Notes: generated from the sequence alone by a model not told the origin. 64,000 nt of DNA from Watersipora subatra (GCF_963576615.1 NC_088712.1:7880541-7944540); one strand, 5' to 3'; shown: positions 48,838-63,224, counted from the first letter of the stretch. Numbers and translations are program-made.

Positions 48838-51800
48838 TTACTTTTTAAGCATGGCGGAAAGTTCATTTTGTATCGTCAAATAAAACATTAATAACCCTTG
48901 CTGCAAGTCAGTTTGTTGCATATCAGTAAAGCCACTAACTATACTTACCCTAAAATTAGGGTTGAATATAAAGTATACGACTGGACTAGAGAAAGAATTG
49001 GTAAGGAGGAGACACTGTAGGGCGAGTAATGTTTGACGTGCCCATCTTTCTGTGCCGAGCTTGGAGAGGATTTTTGAACCAGATGTTATCATTATATTAT
49101 ACGGCAGCCAAGTACATAGGGTGAGAAAGGCATCAATGGCCAGCATCATCAGCAACTGTAACAGTGATGACAACCGTTAAATAGATTGACTCAGTGCTTT
49201 CATAGACACATTCAGTGATAGAAATTAAACAGCACCTTAGGTACATGTTTGGTGACCATTGAATCCCCTTAGTAAAATGTCTGGCATAAATTTTATTTGA
49301 CTGAGAAAGATAAAAAGAGAATTGATCAAGTTATTAAATACAAAAGAGTTGAGAAAACAATTAATTGTATCAGTATTTTTAGCAGATAATGCCAACACAA
49401 CATGGAATTTGCTCAAGTTTGTTGTTAACTTGTGGAAACACATTATGATATAAGCAATGAGAAACTGCCGCAGCTCTTCTATCAAAAGTATCAAAATAGA
49501 AAGATGAGAAACTTTGTCGCTTTAATCTAATTCATGGCCAATCTTAAAACATTATTTGACTTTTTTATTAATTTTTCAACAAGCATAAGTCAAAGACTTT
49601 TCTAGCCGACTCTGTTGACAAATAAAAGAATATTTGAGGAAAAAAAATAACAAGACTAAATAAATTACTAACTCCCTTTGGCAAAAACTAAATTTTGTGG
49701 GAAATTACAAAATGGGTGACACTTAATAGATTGACAGCAAATAATTCATACATGCTTTAGGGCAGAAAATTGTTAAGCTGTACACAGATTATCCTGTTTA
49801 TGCATACATTAAAATCTCATGTTTTAGACGTACCAAACAGTGTCAACTTTTTTGCGCTTTGACACTTCTTGGTCTAAATATAAACAGCTTTCTGACTTGT
49901 AGTAACACTCCTAAAAATTAAATCCGGTTGAAACTTTTTATACTCAAACTAAGATTTTGTTTGCAAGTTTATCATGATGCTGGTCTGAAAGCTTAGCCAA
50001 ATGTTTTCGCAAGTAAAGCATCATGTGATGTTTAATTTCAGAATGTCTGTAAGATTTTATGTTTGTCTTCTTGTATATTTGTCTTTCATGCGTGAGTTAT
50101 GCTTGAGGTTGGCTGTAGTAATGTCCATGCTAGAAAACTTGTTGACTTAGTGTTCAAATTGTGGTTATTTTTCTGACTTGGTTTTTTGTATATATCTGGA
50201 ACCTAATGCTCTTTGAATTGTTCTAGATGGGCCAAAAATAACCTAAGGTATCTGAGATCTACACACACATAGGGTTTCGGCATAACGTTCAACTCCTTGA
50301 ATTACAAACCAGCGGCATAAGTTGCTGCTGCATCTAAGTTTTTAAACAATTATTTTTAAACTGGATAAAAAAAATTTTAATCAAGGTTTTTGAGCTAACA
50401 TAGACTTACCTAAACTCCTTACTTAAGCTCATTTGTAATAAGACAAAAATATATGATTTAAATTTTAAAATTAAAATTTTTTTTTTATATTTCAAACTCC
50501 ATTTTAAATGATGTTTATGATTCATATGGTTCATGTCTTAACAGTTAGTAAAATATTAACGTTTCCTATTTTCAATTGCTTTTGAACATTCTAAAATATG
50601 GCTTTAGTTCCTACCATTATATTTTTGCCTAAAACTTTTTATGATTGGCAAGGCTTCCCAACGCTTATTGTTTGTCAACGCTAGTTTATGATTACAGAGA
50701 TATTATTGAGAGGAGTTATTATACCACAACCTTACAACTAGTTTGTGCAACTACATAATATATTATTGCGTTTTGTAATTTAAATTGGGTTTACCACATA
50801 GGGCACCACATAGTAAAAAAACTATTTTGAAATATTCTTAGCTTTTTAGCTGCATGCACATAGGCAAAGTTCAACCAGTTTTCAAGAATATTGCTTCAAG
50901 CTTCAATATGTTCTATGGGCTGTAAGAATTACTAAAAAGCTAGTCGACGTGCCCATATTCCATTTTATTAATCATAACTAGTTATAATATATTGTTGTAG
51001 CAATCACTCTAGCTCTAACTTGTTAAAATTGTGGGAAAGAATTGACCAACTTGGAACTCAATTTATTCTCTTTTTTCATGAGATCAGAGCATTCCTTTTC
51101 ATACAAACATTATTTCTCTTTTCGTATGACCATATATTACTTCAAAACAATTTGAATGCCTCAATAATCATTTTTAAGTTGTCATGAGTAATATAATGAT
51201 GTTTGATCGTTATATATCTTGTAACATTCTTCTCCTAACAGTTAGCTCGTCAATTTTTTAGAGTTAAAGCATATATAGGCAGCTAAATATTTCATATTTC
51301 ACACAAGTTGAGCAAAAATGTATTATGATTTACTTTTCTCTCACGAGAAGCCAGTCATTTACTTTCAATTTCCAATAACAGGATTTCAAAGTTAGAAAAG
51401 TCATTTAGTCATAGAAAAGAAAATCTTACCCTAGTTGAGGAATCTGTCTTTTGATGAGACGAGTTTTTAAATGCTTTGCTGGTTCTTCGCCGCATGATCT
51501 TGTATGCTATCACTGAATAGCACAATGTTATGGCAATAAAGCTCACCATATATTTGCTTGATGAAATCCAAAAACGCTGACATGGGGTAGCATTTAATGT
51601 ATTTACGCAGTAACGTATTCCTTCACTAGAGACGATCAACTTTTTGTTAAGCGTATTGATTATTTCCGACCCATAAGCCACAATCCAAATAATGATGATT
51701 ATTAGTAGCTTGTGCGGCCTTCGGTAAAACTTTGCTTTAAGAGGATAACAGACTATTATCAATCGTTCAATAGCGAGGGCAGCGCTGCTGAGTGGGCTCG

Positions 51801-52188
51801 CATGAAATGCAGTGATAGCTATTTGTAGATACAGCCTGCACTGCCAATCCGCTGTGAACATTTCAACTTGAAAATGAAAGTTTCTGGCATACACCGGGTA
51901 TAGAGCTGCAATTATACAATCGGCAATCGCAAGATTAATAAGTTGTATTTTGATCTTCTCTCCTACCTTCTTTCCTAAACCAACTGCGAAAATTGTCAGT
52001 ATGTTTGCAGATACTCCAAATATTGCTGTAAAAAAGAAATATCCACTTATGAATGATTTCTCCGTTACACTGAAGTCTTCTAACAAATATCCTTCGGTTG
52101 CATTTAGTGACATGTTTTTTGCCGAGTCAAAAGCAGAATGCGTTATTGCTGAAGTCATGGTTTCTTCTGTCATACTTGCAAAAGCCAA
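48838..52188 (-). CDS. Rhodopsin-class (class A) G-protein-coupled receptor, two exons
   Basis: Complete receptor of about 358 residues. Exon 1 is 52188-51430 (253 codons, donor GTAAGA, phase 0); exon 2 is 49155-48838 (acceptor TTACAG). The N-terminus has two sequons (NMS, NAT). TM1 has the conserved Asn (SANILT); TM2 has LAIAD; TM3 starts at CRLYLQ and ends with ERL in place of DRY, followed by IIVCYPLKAKFY. TM4 has a Trp (IIIIIWIVAYG). Loop 2 has the disulfide Cys (IRYCV). TM5 (SFIAITLCYSVIAYKI) lacks the usual Pro. TM6 ends CTWLPYN. TM7 reads NSFSSPVVYF, so the NPxxY motif has Ser for Asn. The ligand is unknown; the general look is of a peptide-type receptor. A sister gene lies at 61275 on the other strand. 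Confidence 0.9.
49156..51429 (-). other. Single intron of the minus-strand GPCR gene
   Basis: 2.27 kb, cut between TM5/loop 3 and TM6. AT-rich, with no recognised element or exon. Confidence 0.8.
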
Positions 52189-55100
52189 ACATCAGACCCC
52201 GCTGGATATCTGATGCATGACTGTCTGCGTGTTCATATTACCAAAATGAATCAAACATCTGAGTACTAGCAGTCGGTTTTGACGCATTCCGCCTCGGCTC
52301 AGTGATACGCTCGATTTCCATGATTAACTTGTCAGGTGCCAGCTTGGTTTAAATTAGAATGTTGAATAACAGTCTATTTAAGCCAATGAGTGGGTTTATT
52401 ATTACTACTACATAAACAATAACCTCAATTCAGCTATAAAATTACTTTTTAAAAGGAAGAACAGGCATGAGCTTTTACGCATGCTATGATACTTCTTAAA
52501 AAAACTTGTAATTGGTAAAATTAAACATTCTTACATTCAATGATAATGGAATTTGCAGACAAAAAAGAAACCATTTCATTGAATTCTTCTAAGGCATACA
52601 GCTTAACGTGTCTGTAACTTGTGTACTGAAAATTAGCAAAGTTTACTACTTAACTCTAATAGAAGTAATTTCAAATCATCACTACGTCATTTATCTGTAC
52701 TTTTCATGAGCTAAATTTAGATCAGAATATTCTCATAACATGTTGTTTACCTGTTGAGGACCAATATTTAAACCAGCTCTTACATAAAAAACAAGTATGC
52801 TGTCTGTAAAAGCTGATATGTTTATACCCGCTTCTATAAGTAAGGTATTGAGGCCACTTGTAGTTATAAACTAACCTAACTCGCTTGGGCAAGATTAATG
52901 GCATGCAAAAAATTGTTCTGGAAACTAACTTAAGTTAAGGAGTTAGAACCAATATGATAAAAGATTGATGCTATTCTTGGTTGTCTGCCAATAATAGCAC
53001 CAATCTGATAACAAATTGGTGCTATTCTTGGTCATCTGCCACAAAGGTAGCAAAAGATTTACTGCCTCTTTTTGGTGAACCTTAAACAGCTAAACAGGTT
53101 TAAGATGGCTAGAACTTGTGTTCTTCTGCGACATTTTTTATGTTTCAAATCTGCTAGGTCAAGGTCCCCGACATCTAAAATGGGTTGTGCTCTGCCTTGC
53201 TTTTCTGTTTAACCGAGCCAAATTATTTTGTTACAATCATGATGTTTGCGTGGTTGATCAAAAATGTAAGTGCTGAAAGTGAAATTGAACTGGTAGAGCT
53301 AGTGTAAATAAAGTTTCTAAAATCTGACAAATAACTTTGCACAAAAAAATACGTAGTTTTTGTTTCAATGTTTTTATCAAAGATTAATGATTGGTTTCAT
53401 TTAGCTTTTTTGGAAATCTGTAATCTCTAACTTCTTATTTTAGCATCTGCTTTTAAAGCTAGCAAAATTGTTTAAGATTAGTTTCAACTCCACCTGTCAA
53501 AATATTTCAAAATTCTTAAATTCAAATGGTGAAACTCCTAGTGATGCTTTAAATAAACATTCATAATCCTCTTTTCCTAATGGCAATTTCAACTGAAAAA
53601 AACTAGGCAATATGAGGCTGTGATGCCTCACGAAATGACTTTGAAAAATACCTACTTCGGAAAAAGTTTAAGAATTAGAGTTACCTGCCCTTGTGAAACA
53701 GCTAGAGGAAACTATCAATACAATCATAACCAGTCTATTGTACTTCTTTAAATAACATTCCTACAAATATCAGTTAACAACAAAGTCATAGAGCTACATA
53801 AACCAGCTACAACCTGTAGTTTAATAGAGCCAATACAATGTACCTTTGTCTGAGCTTTCAGCTTATGAATATTAACCTGCTTTCCAGGCCATTATTTAAT
53901 TGGATTTTAACTAACTAAAAAAAATAAACAATGTTATTGTCAATCAAACATTTCTTATTTGTTTGAGTGTGGCCAAAAATAATGTGTGCCTAAAATTAGT
54001 AATCTAGTTACTCTGCTAAAAATATTTTCTTATTTGGACCATTATTATCAAAATTCTGAAATTAATGATTTGCCAATGCAGAATGTTGATTGCTAAGGCA
54101 TCATGTAGCTAGCTATGTACACCAGCAAAATATGACTTTGTCACTTTCCAAAGACATTTACAAGTCATCCAATATTTTATATCATATTTTTTCATTACAA
54201 CATTTCACTCTAATTCAATGAACAGCATTTAATATTCAACTAATGAGATTAATTTAATTATATCAGCTATTATACATTAGCAACTATTATACACTTTTAT
54301 ATCCTGGCAAACTTTTAGTTAAAAACTGAGTTAGCCTTAGTACTAAAGATTGTGTAAAGTAACCAAGTTTTGAAAGTTTTGATAGTACAATTGAAAATAA
54401 TGATGTGAGAAACAATATTTTTCTACAGAAAACTAAAAGTGCATCGCTTAACAGATTAGCATAAGTGATTGGTTTAGAAAAAAACTTTCCTTGATTCAAG
54501 CAGCTCTTATTTGTTAGTTGAATGAAGCTGATTCTAAATAGGTAGTCTTGTTAAAAATGTAACAGATCACCAAATCAAACAAAATTTCTCACAGCGTCAC
54601 ATAAATGAATATCTTATTTATTGCTTACTAAAACCTAGTTTTTATCACAGTAGTAAAAAAACATTGCATAAATCATTGCTAAAACTACGTCTTTATTATA
54701 AGTTGAAAAGCATTATGCTAAAAAGACTTTTCCATTTTTTATGGAGAGAAGAGGCTCGTGTGTGATAAACAATTCCTTAATCAAGTTAGTACTCTATGGA
54801 TGACCTAGAATTATGCAGAAACAGTTTTTTCATATATTTTGTGAAATTAATAGCACTTAAGGTGTTAAGTTGAGATGATATGCTAACCTTAACATATTAC
54901 TGTTAAGGTTAAAGATTGATTATCTTTGCAAAGTTGTTTCAAAACTAATAGAATCTGCTTGTAACTGGGTAAAAAATAAACTAAATGGTATCATCATTAA
55001 TTGTACAAAAAAGTGCCTTTTACTTCATTGGTAACAGCTTTTTATTTTTGAAACCTAACCAAACATTATTTTTGTAGGTCAAAGGGCAAACAACTTCTAC

Positions 55101-58100
55101 TTATAGCATGCCAATATTTAAAAATACCAAAAAATCTTTGTATATTACAAAAAAACTCAGTAGCATATCAATATTTTTTTTCTTTTGAAAAACAAAGAGA
55201 TATCTGGATGACTGCAAAATAATGATGGCTTCAATCTTTGAAAAAGTTCGGCAAGTTTTATAACATTTTGTGAACTCTTAACAGCTTTTCAAGCGCAGCT
55301 TCGCTGTGATTATGTATGGTTTTATAAAGTAAAAGTGGCTTGCAACAACTTACAAGCAGTTTTCAGGAAGCATCTGGTCGAATTTTTTGCTTAAGCGCAC
55401 ACTGGCAGTGTGATTTTCCAACATGCTAATGCATTGAATTTAAATTAAGATACAGACCTTTTACATTTGATATGTGAATATAATTGCAGCGTTAATGAAT
55501 TGAATGACAGAAGAAACATTGATCTGATCATCCTTAGGAGTAAGAAGTTAAGAAAAATAGTCATAAAATAAATAGAAACATAATATAACAATGCATACAT
55601 AATATAAAATAATACCTTTAAATTTTGTCAAATTCTCAACAAACTACTGATAGATGTATTTATGAGAAAAGTAATCAGGTGGTTCGCTTACTTAAATTTT
55701 GATGAAAGCTGTTAAAATGGTTTACTATAAACAGAGTTTGTGAATATGTAAAATTTAAATTGCATTATCCTTAAGTAGTTTCATAAAACACCTAAATAAA
55801 ATTATGATACACTATTGGTGAAATTAAATGCTGATTGTTTAATGATAATGCTTTTTAAACCGCCGTTAGATTATGCAGTTCAAAGAAGAAGCATTTTCAC
55901 TCGAAACACACGCTGGCAAGTTTTACGCCATAACAGTTATGTACTTATATACAAATTGGCTACCAACTTTATACAAGAACTGCAAAGCATAGACTACAGC
56001 AGTCAATAGCTTTTACTAACATAACTATAGGTGTACAGTATACTTCTTGAAAACTCCAATACAGTTTTCAATATTGCAAGATTGATTTTAGAATACTTAC
56101 CAGTCAACAAGTAGTAAAACATTTTATAAACAAGCCATATCTTTTCAATAGATTGCTTTAACTTTTCTTGAAATTGATTTTATGCAGCAGCTAACACTTG
56201 CTGGTGCCTGAAACTACTTGGTATAGCTTTGACTTTTTGACACCATGACACACCTACTTAAAGCATGTACACAGATGCACATAAATCAGTGACGTGTGTA
56301 AAGGGAGTCTTTTGATTATAATCTTCAGCGGTTACTCCAAAGACAGCTTTAATGGCTTGATTTTCTAAAGCCATCAAGTTTAAAAACTATTACTGTGCAT
56401 GTAAACCTCAGTTGAAGGTAATGAAAAGTCTTGATCCTCACGTATGACATGAATTTCATGCATGGATAGTCAGTGAATGTCAGCTCAGCAGTGAGTACAC
56501 CAACTTGTGCGTGCTTAATATTTTGATGATTCGACTTAAAATGACCTGTTAAGTCTGCAATATGGTCATCACCAGTAACATCAAACCACAAGTGTCCTTT
56601 AGTGGGATATTGCCGAAGCCGGGCCGTAGTCTACACCCACAAAAAAAAACAAATGTTCACGTAGTTATGAGTAAAAACAAAAGTATCTACCCAAATATCT
56701 CACCAATCCGATGAGCAGCACACACAAAAACTAAACGAATCGACAGAGCCACCTATCATGTCAAAATATTCCAAGTTTCAAGTCATGTCTTGCACAACTC
56801 ACCTTATGGTTTAAACAAAACTTGTCCCAAAGTCCCTATTAATATGAGACTGTCCGATTGCTGTTTTTTAGAAATGGTCGCCGCTAGCCTAACCTAACGT
56901 CCTAATTGAACATCTCAGTAACTATCGGGGCATTGCTGAGTACTCCAAACTTTTTGATTCCCTCTTTTACCATCTTCAAAAAATGCATAACTAAAACCTG
57001 AAATCAATAGGTTAATTAAAAAGTTTAGGTTTTCATATGCAACTACAATGAGAGGTTGATCAATATATGATGTGTCTTTAATCATTGCATATCATCTTTA
57101 ATTTCTGACTGCAGTATTACATGTAGATGTAAATATAAAAGAAATCCTAATAACAATGTTGTGACACGAAACATTTGAAACTACACTATTTGCCAGCGGT
57201 TTGTTTGACTTAGATGGAAATAGATCACTGGATATTACTGGGTTAATCATCCTGATTCCCTGTTGCATGACTATTATTCATTCAGTATAGCTGGTCTTAG
57301 CAGATTTACTGAGACCCTGTCTGACTTCAAGCGTTCTGTATCTAATAGAGACTAAGATTTGAATCAATAGAAATATAATGACAACCCACAAGAGAAAGTG
57401 GGTTTTATATTATCAAAAGAGGTCATCACTCAATATTATGTCTTAGGTAACAGCTTGAGTGTTTATAGAAACTTAATAGATTTTTCAGTGATTATCAAAT
57501 CAGAGATAACAACTCACTATTTTCAAGAACTCATTTGCTGTTTGATTGGGTTACATAATATTTTGGCTTTAAATAGTGGTACATTTTAGTTTCTGTAGCC
57601 AAGCTGTAAGGAGTTATCTGTTGCGATTCACAAAAGTATCTCAATTTGACAAACATCTAGTTTACACTTTATTTATGTGAATGCAGAAACAAAACATAAA
57701 TATTGCCAAAATGTCTTGAATATTGGTATGATAGAGATGTTATTTCTATCAGTTTTATGTCAAGGAAAAGGTAAAAGAATTCAGGAAGATAGAAAGTTGG
57801 CATGGGTCTAATACCTATATGTTTACAGCTGTTCAAAACTATAGGAAACAAAACAAAAATCTTAAATATAGTTTCTTTCTTATTCTAGTTTTAGCTGCTG
57901 TGTGCATAAACCTATAATATATCTCCATTTTAGCAGACTGATTTTGAATTGCTTACTGTAGTTATGAAGTGTTTTACGTGTCTGCTTGCACCAGTGAGTC
58001 GCTATTTATAGAAAACCATTCAAAGTGCCACGACTTAAGCTACATGTAATTTGCGATGACCACAAATTACTCTAAAATACTTTATAAAATAATTCAAACA

Positions 58101-60450
58101 TCTTAGTATACTTGCACTGCTTACCTGATGGTCGTCAGTAGGCTTATTTTTAGCAACATGGTTTGTTTGGTTAGATTGGACAAAAATGTACCTACGTGCT
58201 CATGCAATTAACACTGTTCTTTCCTAAACATTTCACCATAATTATAGATAGTAACTGTCTAAACAAGTTCAATAGATACATGGCTGACATTAGTGGTCTA
58301 TGGAAGAAATTGCAACTTTGTGATATATCTAAAAGTCCTTGAAACTTTAGCATAACTAAACATCAAATTCGCAAAGAAAACTTTCAGCAACTAACTGATC
58401 TGTCTACTAATGTGGAATGATGAACCAGAAATCATAGGACTAGTTTGATTGTGTAAAAAAGAAATCAAGCAATAGGTGTCAAAATGGCGCTGAAGAATGG
58501 GTTGAGGGCTTCTGGTTGCTAGGTTGGAGGTTCAAATCTCATTTTTGGCTATATTTGATGGTGAAGGTTGGCACTTCGCATTTACATCTAGCCAGTTGTC
58601 ATATCCCCCTAAAGCCCCACTTGGGGTGACTGTGATTAATATAAAAAAGTATGACTTTTTTATGCCCATTGCTCTATTTTATTAAATGTCTATCTCTTAT
58701 ATCAACAATTGACATATGGTTTGTATTTCTACTACGGATACGTGGATAACTAAAAGTAAGTGACAATAGAAAGACTTTGATCGAGAGGTTTGCTGCAGTA
58801 ACAATTATTGTTTTCTTTATCTTCATGTATTTAACTAAAAGAGCATTCAAAAAGTAGAGCAAAGCAAATAGCAATAAACAAACATACTACAAATTGATTC
58901 TGTAAAATATACTTAACCGACATTACTTGACATGATTGGAGCCAACTGTTGATGTAGTACTTGTTTACTTGACTTGTTCTTGTAATAGTAATCATTGCTC
59001 TGACTAGCCTAAGTACTCTTGCTAGCTGAATTATAGTTGTTAGCAGCTATGAAACAGCAATGATGTAGCTACGCAACAAATGTGTCTTCTTTCTGCTGTT
59101 CGAATGCTTCGAATAGCCCAATAGCTGCTTTTATTTTAGTCACAGATTAACTTTTGAGTCACCACAATCACAAAGTTTGAGTAAAATATTTTATTGTTGA
59201 ATATGTCTTTTTCTGCATTTTGAATAATGCAGAACTGCTTCAAATCTTAAAGATGCTTTCTTTCCATTAAGAAATTGCATCATGTTTTAAGATTTACATT
59301 AAAAACTGTGATAATGCTCCCATCTTTTTTCGAGTACAGCTATGTATGATAGATTAAAGATAGTTGAAGGATTATACTGGTAAATTTCAAAAAGCTAAAA
59401 TCAGTCAACTGTGTAATATAATTACTTATATTAATTTCTATTCTGAGTGCAAAAGTACCCAGTTTATTTGGAGCGAGACCTTTAACTTGTCTTTTACCAT
59501 CGTCTTTCAACAAGGTTGTAAGATACAGTGATTGCTTTTTACTGGGCTTCATTTTCTTTAAAAGCTCTATAGCTTGCATTTAATACATACAAAAATTTGG
59601 ATCAGCTTCAAATGTTCTTGTTTTGATCTCTCTAGAATGAGATTTTAGCAAAACTTAACAGTTAATCAGGAGTCTAATAAGCGGAATGTCTGCTATATAA
59701 CTTACCATATATATCTAAATACAAATATTTTCAACTATTTTTATTCGCCAAATGCAAGTTGAATCTACAACATGGTTGAACTTCCCAAGAGTTAAGAATA
59801 TTTTTTCATTATACGCAGCGTTGTCAAAGCGTTGCTCGTGCATTTGAGTATGCTTTACTTGCACTATGTTCATCATGTGTAACTACAAACCTTTTTTTTC
59901 TAGGAAAAAACACTGTTACTTTTCAAAATAAAGCTAACAGCAGGATTCTTGGAGATTTATAAATTTTAACGAACATCTTCCAAGCATGTAATAACAAACC
60001 GACCTTCATATTTGGATAGTTCATTTAAACTAACTCAGGTCTCTTTAAAGTTTTACCAAGGTTTTATCTTCTAAAAAATGTTTAATGGATAGGATTTGCG
60101 TGCACATGTTATATATATATATATATGGGCAAACATGATGTTAACAATAAATTCTTTCTACTACTCATTGTCTAGGCTCATTAATACTAGGAGTTTTTCA
60201 ATTTAGTATATGGACATTGCATAGTTTGTGATGAAAACTAATCAAGAAAACAAGAAAAAATGAGAGTGTTTTGACATAGACTAATTGTAGATAAACAACA
60301 TTTTTTTTCTGATAAAAGTGTTGATTATGAAATATTAAAAATAATTGAATGATTTTTTTGTTCTGAAGCATTAGGCATTTATGTTTTTTGTATACTTTTA
60401 TCATCTAGCTCATAACTTCAATATTTTACTTGTTTAGTGTTTTACGACTG
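52189..60450. other. Intergenic region between the head-to-head GPCR genes
   Basis: About 8.3 kb of AT-rich sequence with only short chance frames. It contains a diverged duplication near 52960-53045 (GGTGCTATTCTTGGTCATCTGCCA-like units), a SINE-like block at 58480-58640 and a short (TA)n at 60108-60126. Shared regulatory sites for the two receptors could lie here, but none can be named apart from the E-box cluster at 60457. Confidence 0.5.
58485..58640 (+). mobile_element. tRNA-related SINE-like block
   Basis: A box B-like GGAGGTTCAAATCTC (58527-58541) with a diverged box A-like GGGTTGAGGGCTTCTGG upstream. It is followed by a GC-richer body with a CCCCTAAAGCCCCACTTGGG hairpin-like tail before an A/T-rich end. 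Called on box B and the composition change only. Confidence 0.4.
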
Positions 60451-60456
60451 TACTAA

Positions 60457-60498
60457 CAGCTGTTAACAGCTGCTATTACCAACAGCTGTTAACAGCTG
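60457..60498. promoter_or_regulatory. Cluster of four CAGCTG E-boxes
   Basis: CAGCTG occurs at 60457, 60467, 60483 and 60493, as two copies of a palindromic pair CAGCTGTTAACAGCTG. It lies about 780 bp upstream of the GPCR start at 61275. CAGCTG is a binding site for bHLH factors; spaced pairs one helical turn apart would suit cooperative binding. The role is inferred. Confidence 0.45.
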
Positions 60499-61274
60499 CT
60501 AACATTGTGTGCTGAACATGGTTAACAAGTCCCAGAGTTTTGACATTGTATACTCGTGTATACAAACAAATATTGTAGGCAGATATATTAAATAAAAGAT
60601 GCACATACTAACTTGAATTGAAACTTAGTGAAATAACAACATACTGTTTAGAGCTCAAAGCAGCAAACCAAATATATTTGATAAAAAGAAATTCTTTCAT
60701 TAATCAACGGTTAAGTCTTTAAAGCAATGCCAATAAAATAGATGTTACCAAGCTATTTTCAGTAGAATGTTTTATCCATTCAGTTTTTAATGTTTCATAA
60801 TGCAACAACTGGCAACTCAAACATCCACAACTCCACTTTAATTTGAAAAAAAATGCAAAACATGCAAATTCTAGTGAATAAAATATCAGAGCCAATATTT
60901 TTACACACAAAAAAATTAGCCAATTCAGTCCCACAAACATATATTATGTGAATGCAGAGAGTGTGAAAGCCCTCCACCCAACTAAACCTAGCAATAAAGT
61001 AAAACAAGTAATGTTAGTAATTCAGTTACTTTATATTATCTAAATAGTTACTTTAAGTTGTTCAAATCCTTTTTTGTGGTTTCTCTGAAGTGACTCTAAA
61101 CAACATAGTTCACTACTACATTTTTTCAGTAATATACTTCAACCAATCATATTAATGCTGAAATGAATCAGCCAATTGTAGTTTTGCTTCATCATACGTA
61201 TATTACCTACTACAACGTTAAAACATTATGTATCAGTCACATGTTGGTTAAAAGGAGAGGACATAATTTATAAA

Positions 61275-62051
61275 ATGAGCTGGAAAAACGTCTCAAATAT
61301 TGAAAGCAGTAATTGGACTGCAAGCTTAGTGGATAATGAAACAGATCTATGGAGCAATAACTTGACTTACCTTGCTGATGGTAAAGGAGGAACATCATAC
61401 TTCTTTTCATCTTCAAATTTCGTATACATCATTTCATACTTTGTGGCTGCTTCATCCATTGGGTTAGCATTAAATCTTATGACTGTCTTCGCAATCGCTC
61501 TTGGAAAGAACATCAGCTCAAAGATCAAGCTTCAACTCATCAATCTGGCGGCAGCTGATCTGCTGTTAGCAGGACTGTACATCCCGTATGTCTCATACAT
61601 ATATTATGACAAACAATATTTAAGGACTTCTTGGGAATGTCGAATCTACCTACCACTTGCGCTTGCCGGTCTTCATGCTAGTCCAATTTTTAGCGCTGTC
61701 ATCAGCTTAGAGAGACTTTTCATTATCTTCTATCCATTGAAAGCGAAGCTGTACACGCGAGCTCACAAAATTGTGGTGATCATTTGCGTGTGGCTTTTTG
61801 CAGCAATACCTGAAATCGTAAAGAGTGGTTATCGAGAGATAGCGATAGATTCACGAAGCGGGGTGCCAAAGTGTCGAATTTCACCAGGGTGGAACTACAT
61901 AGCAGGCATTTGGTTGTCTGTGATGCGATACGTCATTCCTGTTGTGACAGTCGTCGTGTCGTATACATTTATTTTCATCAAACTGCGACGGAGGAAAAAG
62001 AGCCAAATCGTTCAAAGGTCAACAGAGCAGACAAGTGATGCAACAAACAAA
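61275..62051 (+). CDS. Rhodopsin-class GPCR, first exon (paralogue of the 48838-52188 gene)
   Basis: Encodes the N-terminus to the end of TM5 and the start of loop 3; TM6-TM7 must be in a second exon beyond the window. ATG at 61275; a long N-terminus with four sequons (NVS, NWT, NET, NLT). TM1 LALNLMTVFAIAL, TM2 LINLAAADLLLAG, TM3 from CRIYLPLAL to ERLFIIFYPLKAKLY, TM4 with Trp (ICVWLFAAIPEIV), loop-2 Cys in VPKCRI, and TM5 with Pro (YVIPVVTVVVSY). The donor is at AAC AAA|GTAGGA (62051/62052), phase 0, the same place as in the minus-strand sister. The frame runs on to a TGA at 62061-62063 only if the intron is retained. The ligand is unknown. Confidence 0.88.
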
Positions 62052-63104
62052 GTAGGAAGCTGAGCTAGTATCAAATAGCTAGTTTAAAATAACGCCAAGT
62101 TAACTAAATAACTACTGATTAATTAAATAATTTAACTAATTAAATTAAATAACGCCAAATAACGCCCTTCAAAAGACCTTTAGAAAGGTATAAAAAATTG
62201 TATAGGTAAATTTAGATCAAACTTTATTTTTCAATTGCTGACTGTTATTATTAAATGTTTTCGCTCTGTTTTTAAAAATGTTTTAGGCCACCAAGTTTTA
62301 TTTTTGTCAAAAATCACAGCATTGTCAACCAATAATTTTAATATAGAACCGTCATAAAAACGCATAAGATATCACACAAAAATGTTACTGGCAAGCAGAT
62401 AAACAAATGAAATATTTCATAAACTTTTTAGTAAGAGTATTATCAGTCATAAAGTTTGCAACACTTGATTCTTAAAATTAAGATTGCCACACCAAGGTCA
62501 TAATATCAAGGCAGCTAAATGAAGGTCGAGGCCCCATTTTCACAGGCGTTTCAAAAAGCAGAACATTCAAACTTCAACATGAAAGTTATGTTTTAAAAAG
62601 TTTAGTTCAGTTGTGTGCAACTTTATATTTACTGTATACAGTTGTTTACTCGTGCTTGAAAAAAAATTTTCTTGGCTTAGAAAACTATTTATAAATATAT
62701 TGAATGCTGAGGTATTATATAAAAGCAAATGTATTAGATAGGTTTAAAGCAGGATGTAAAAAGAATTTTACAGAGTAAAATACAGTCAAACATGGATAAC
62801 TCGTCCACGGATAGCTCGAACACATGGTTAATTCGAACATTTCCTTTGGTCCGTTCCCACGTAATGATAAATTGCTATAGATAACTCGAACTCAACACTG
62901 TTAATTCGAACTGTTTTTTTGCCCAACGGCTACCGAAACGGTTGTTATCGCTTTAGAAAATCACTTTATTCAAAGCCATAGAGGTAAACTTCATCTTTTC
63001 GTAATTCATAAGCGTCGTTATTACCACCATCGGCAAAATATTTTGGTCAACGACTTTTCTAAAAGTTTGGTGAAATTTGATTTATACTGCGATACGATGA
63101 ATAG

Positions 63105-63224
63105 CACGGGCTAGCCGGGTCACGCGCGCAAGGATTTTCGCCACGCACATACGAAACAAAAATCGCATGTTGTTTTGTATGTGCGTGGCGAAAATCCTTG
63201 AATGCGTGACACGGCTAGCCCGTG
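63105..63224. mobile_element. Foldback MITE nested in the pogo-like element
   Basis: 120 bp made almost wholly of two inverted arms of about 50 bp (CACGGGCTAGCCG...CACGCACATAC) with a short loop. It is flanked by the exact 8-bp duplication ATGAATAG (63097-63104 and 63225-63232), as for hAT-type insertions. It is GC-rich against its surroundings. Confidence 0.85.
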
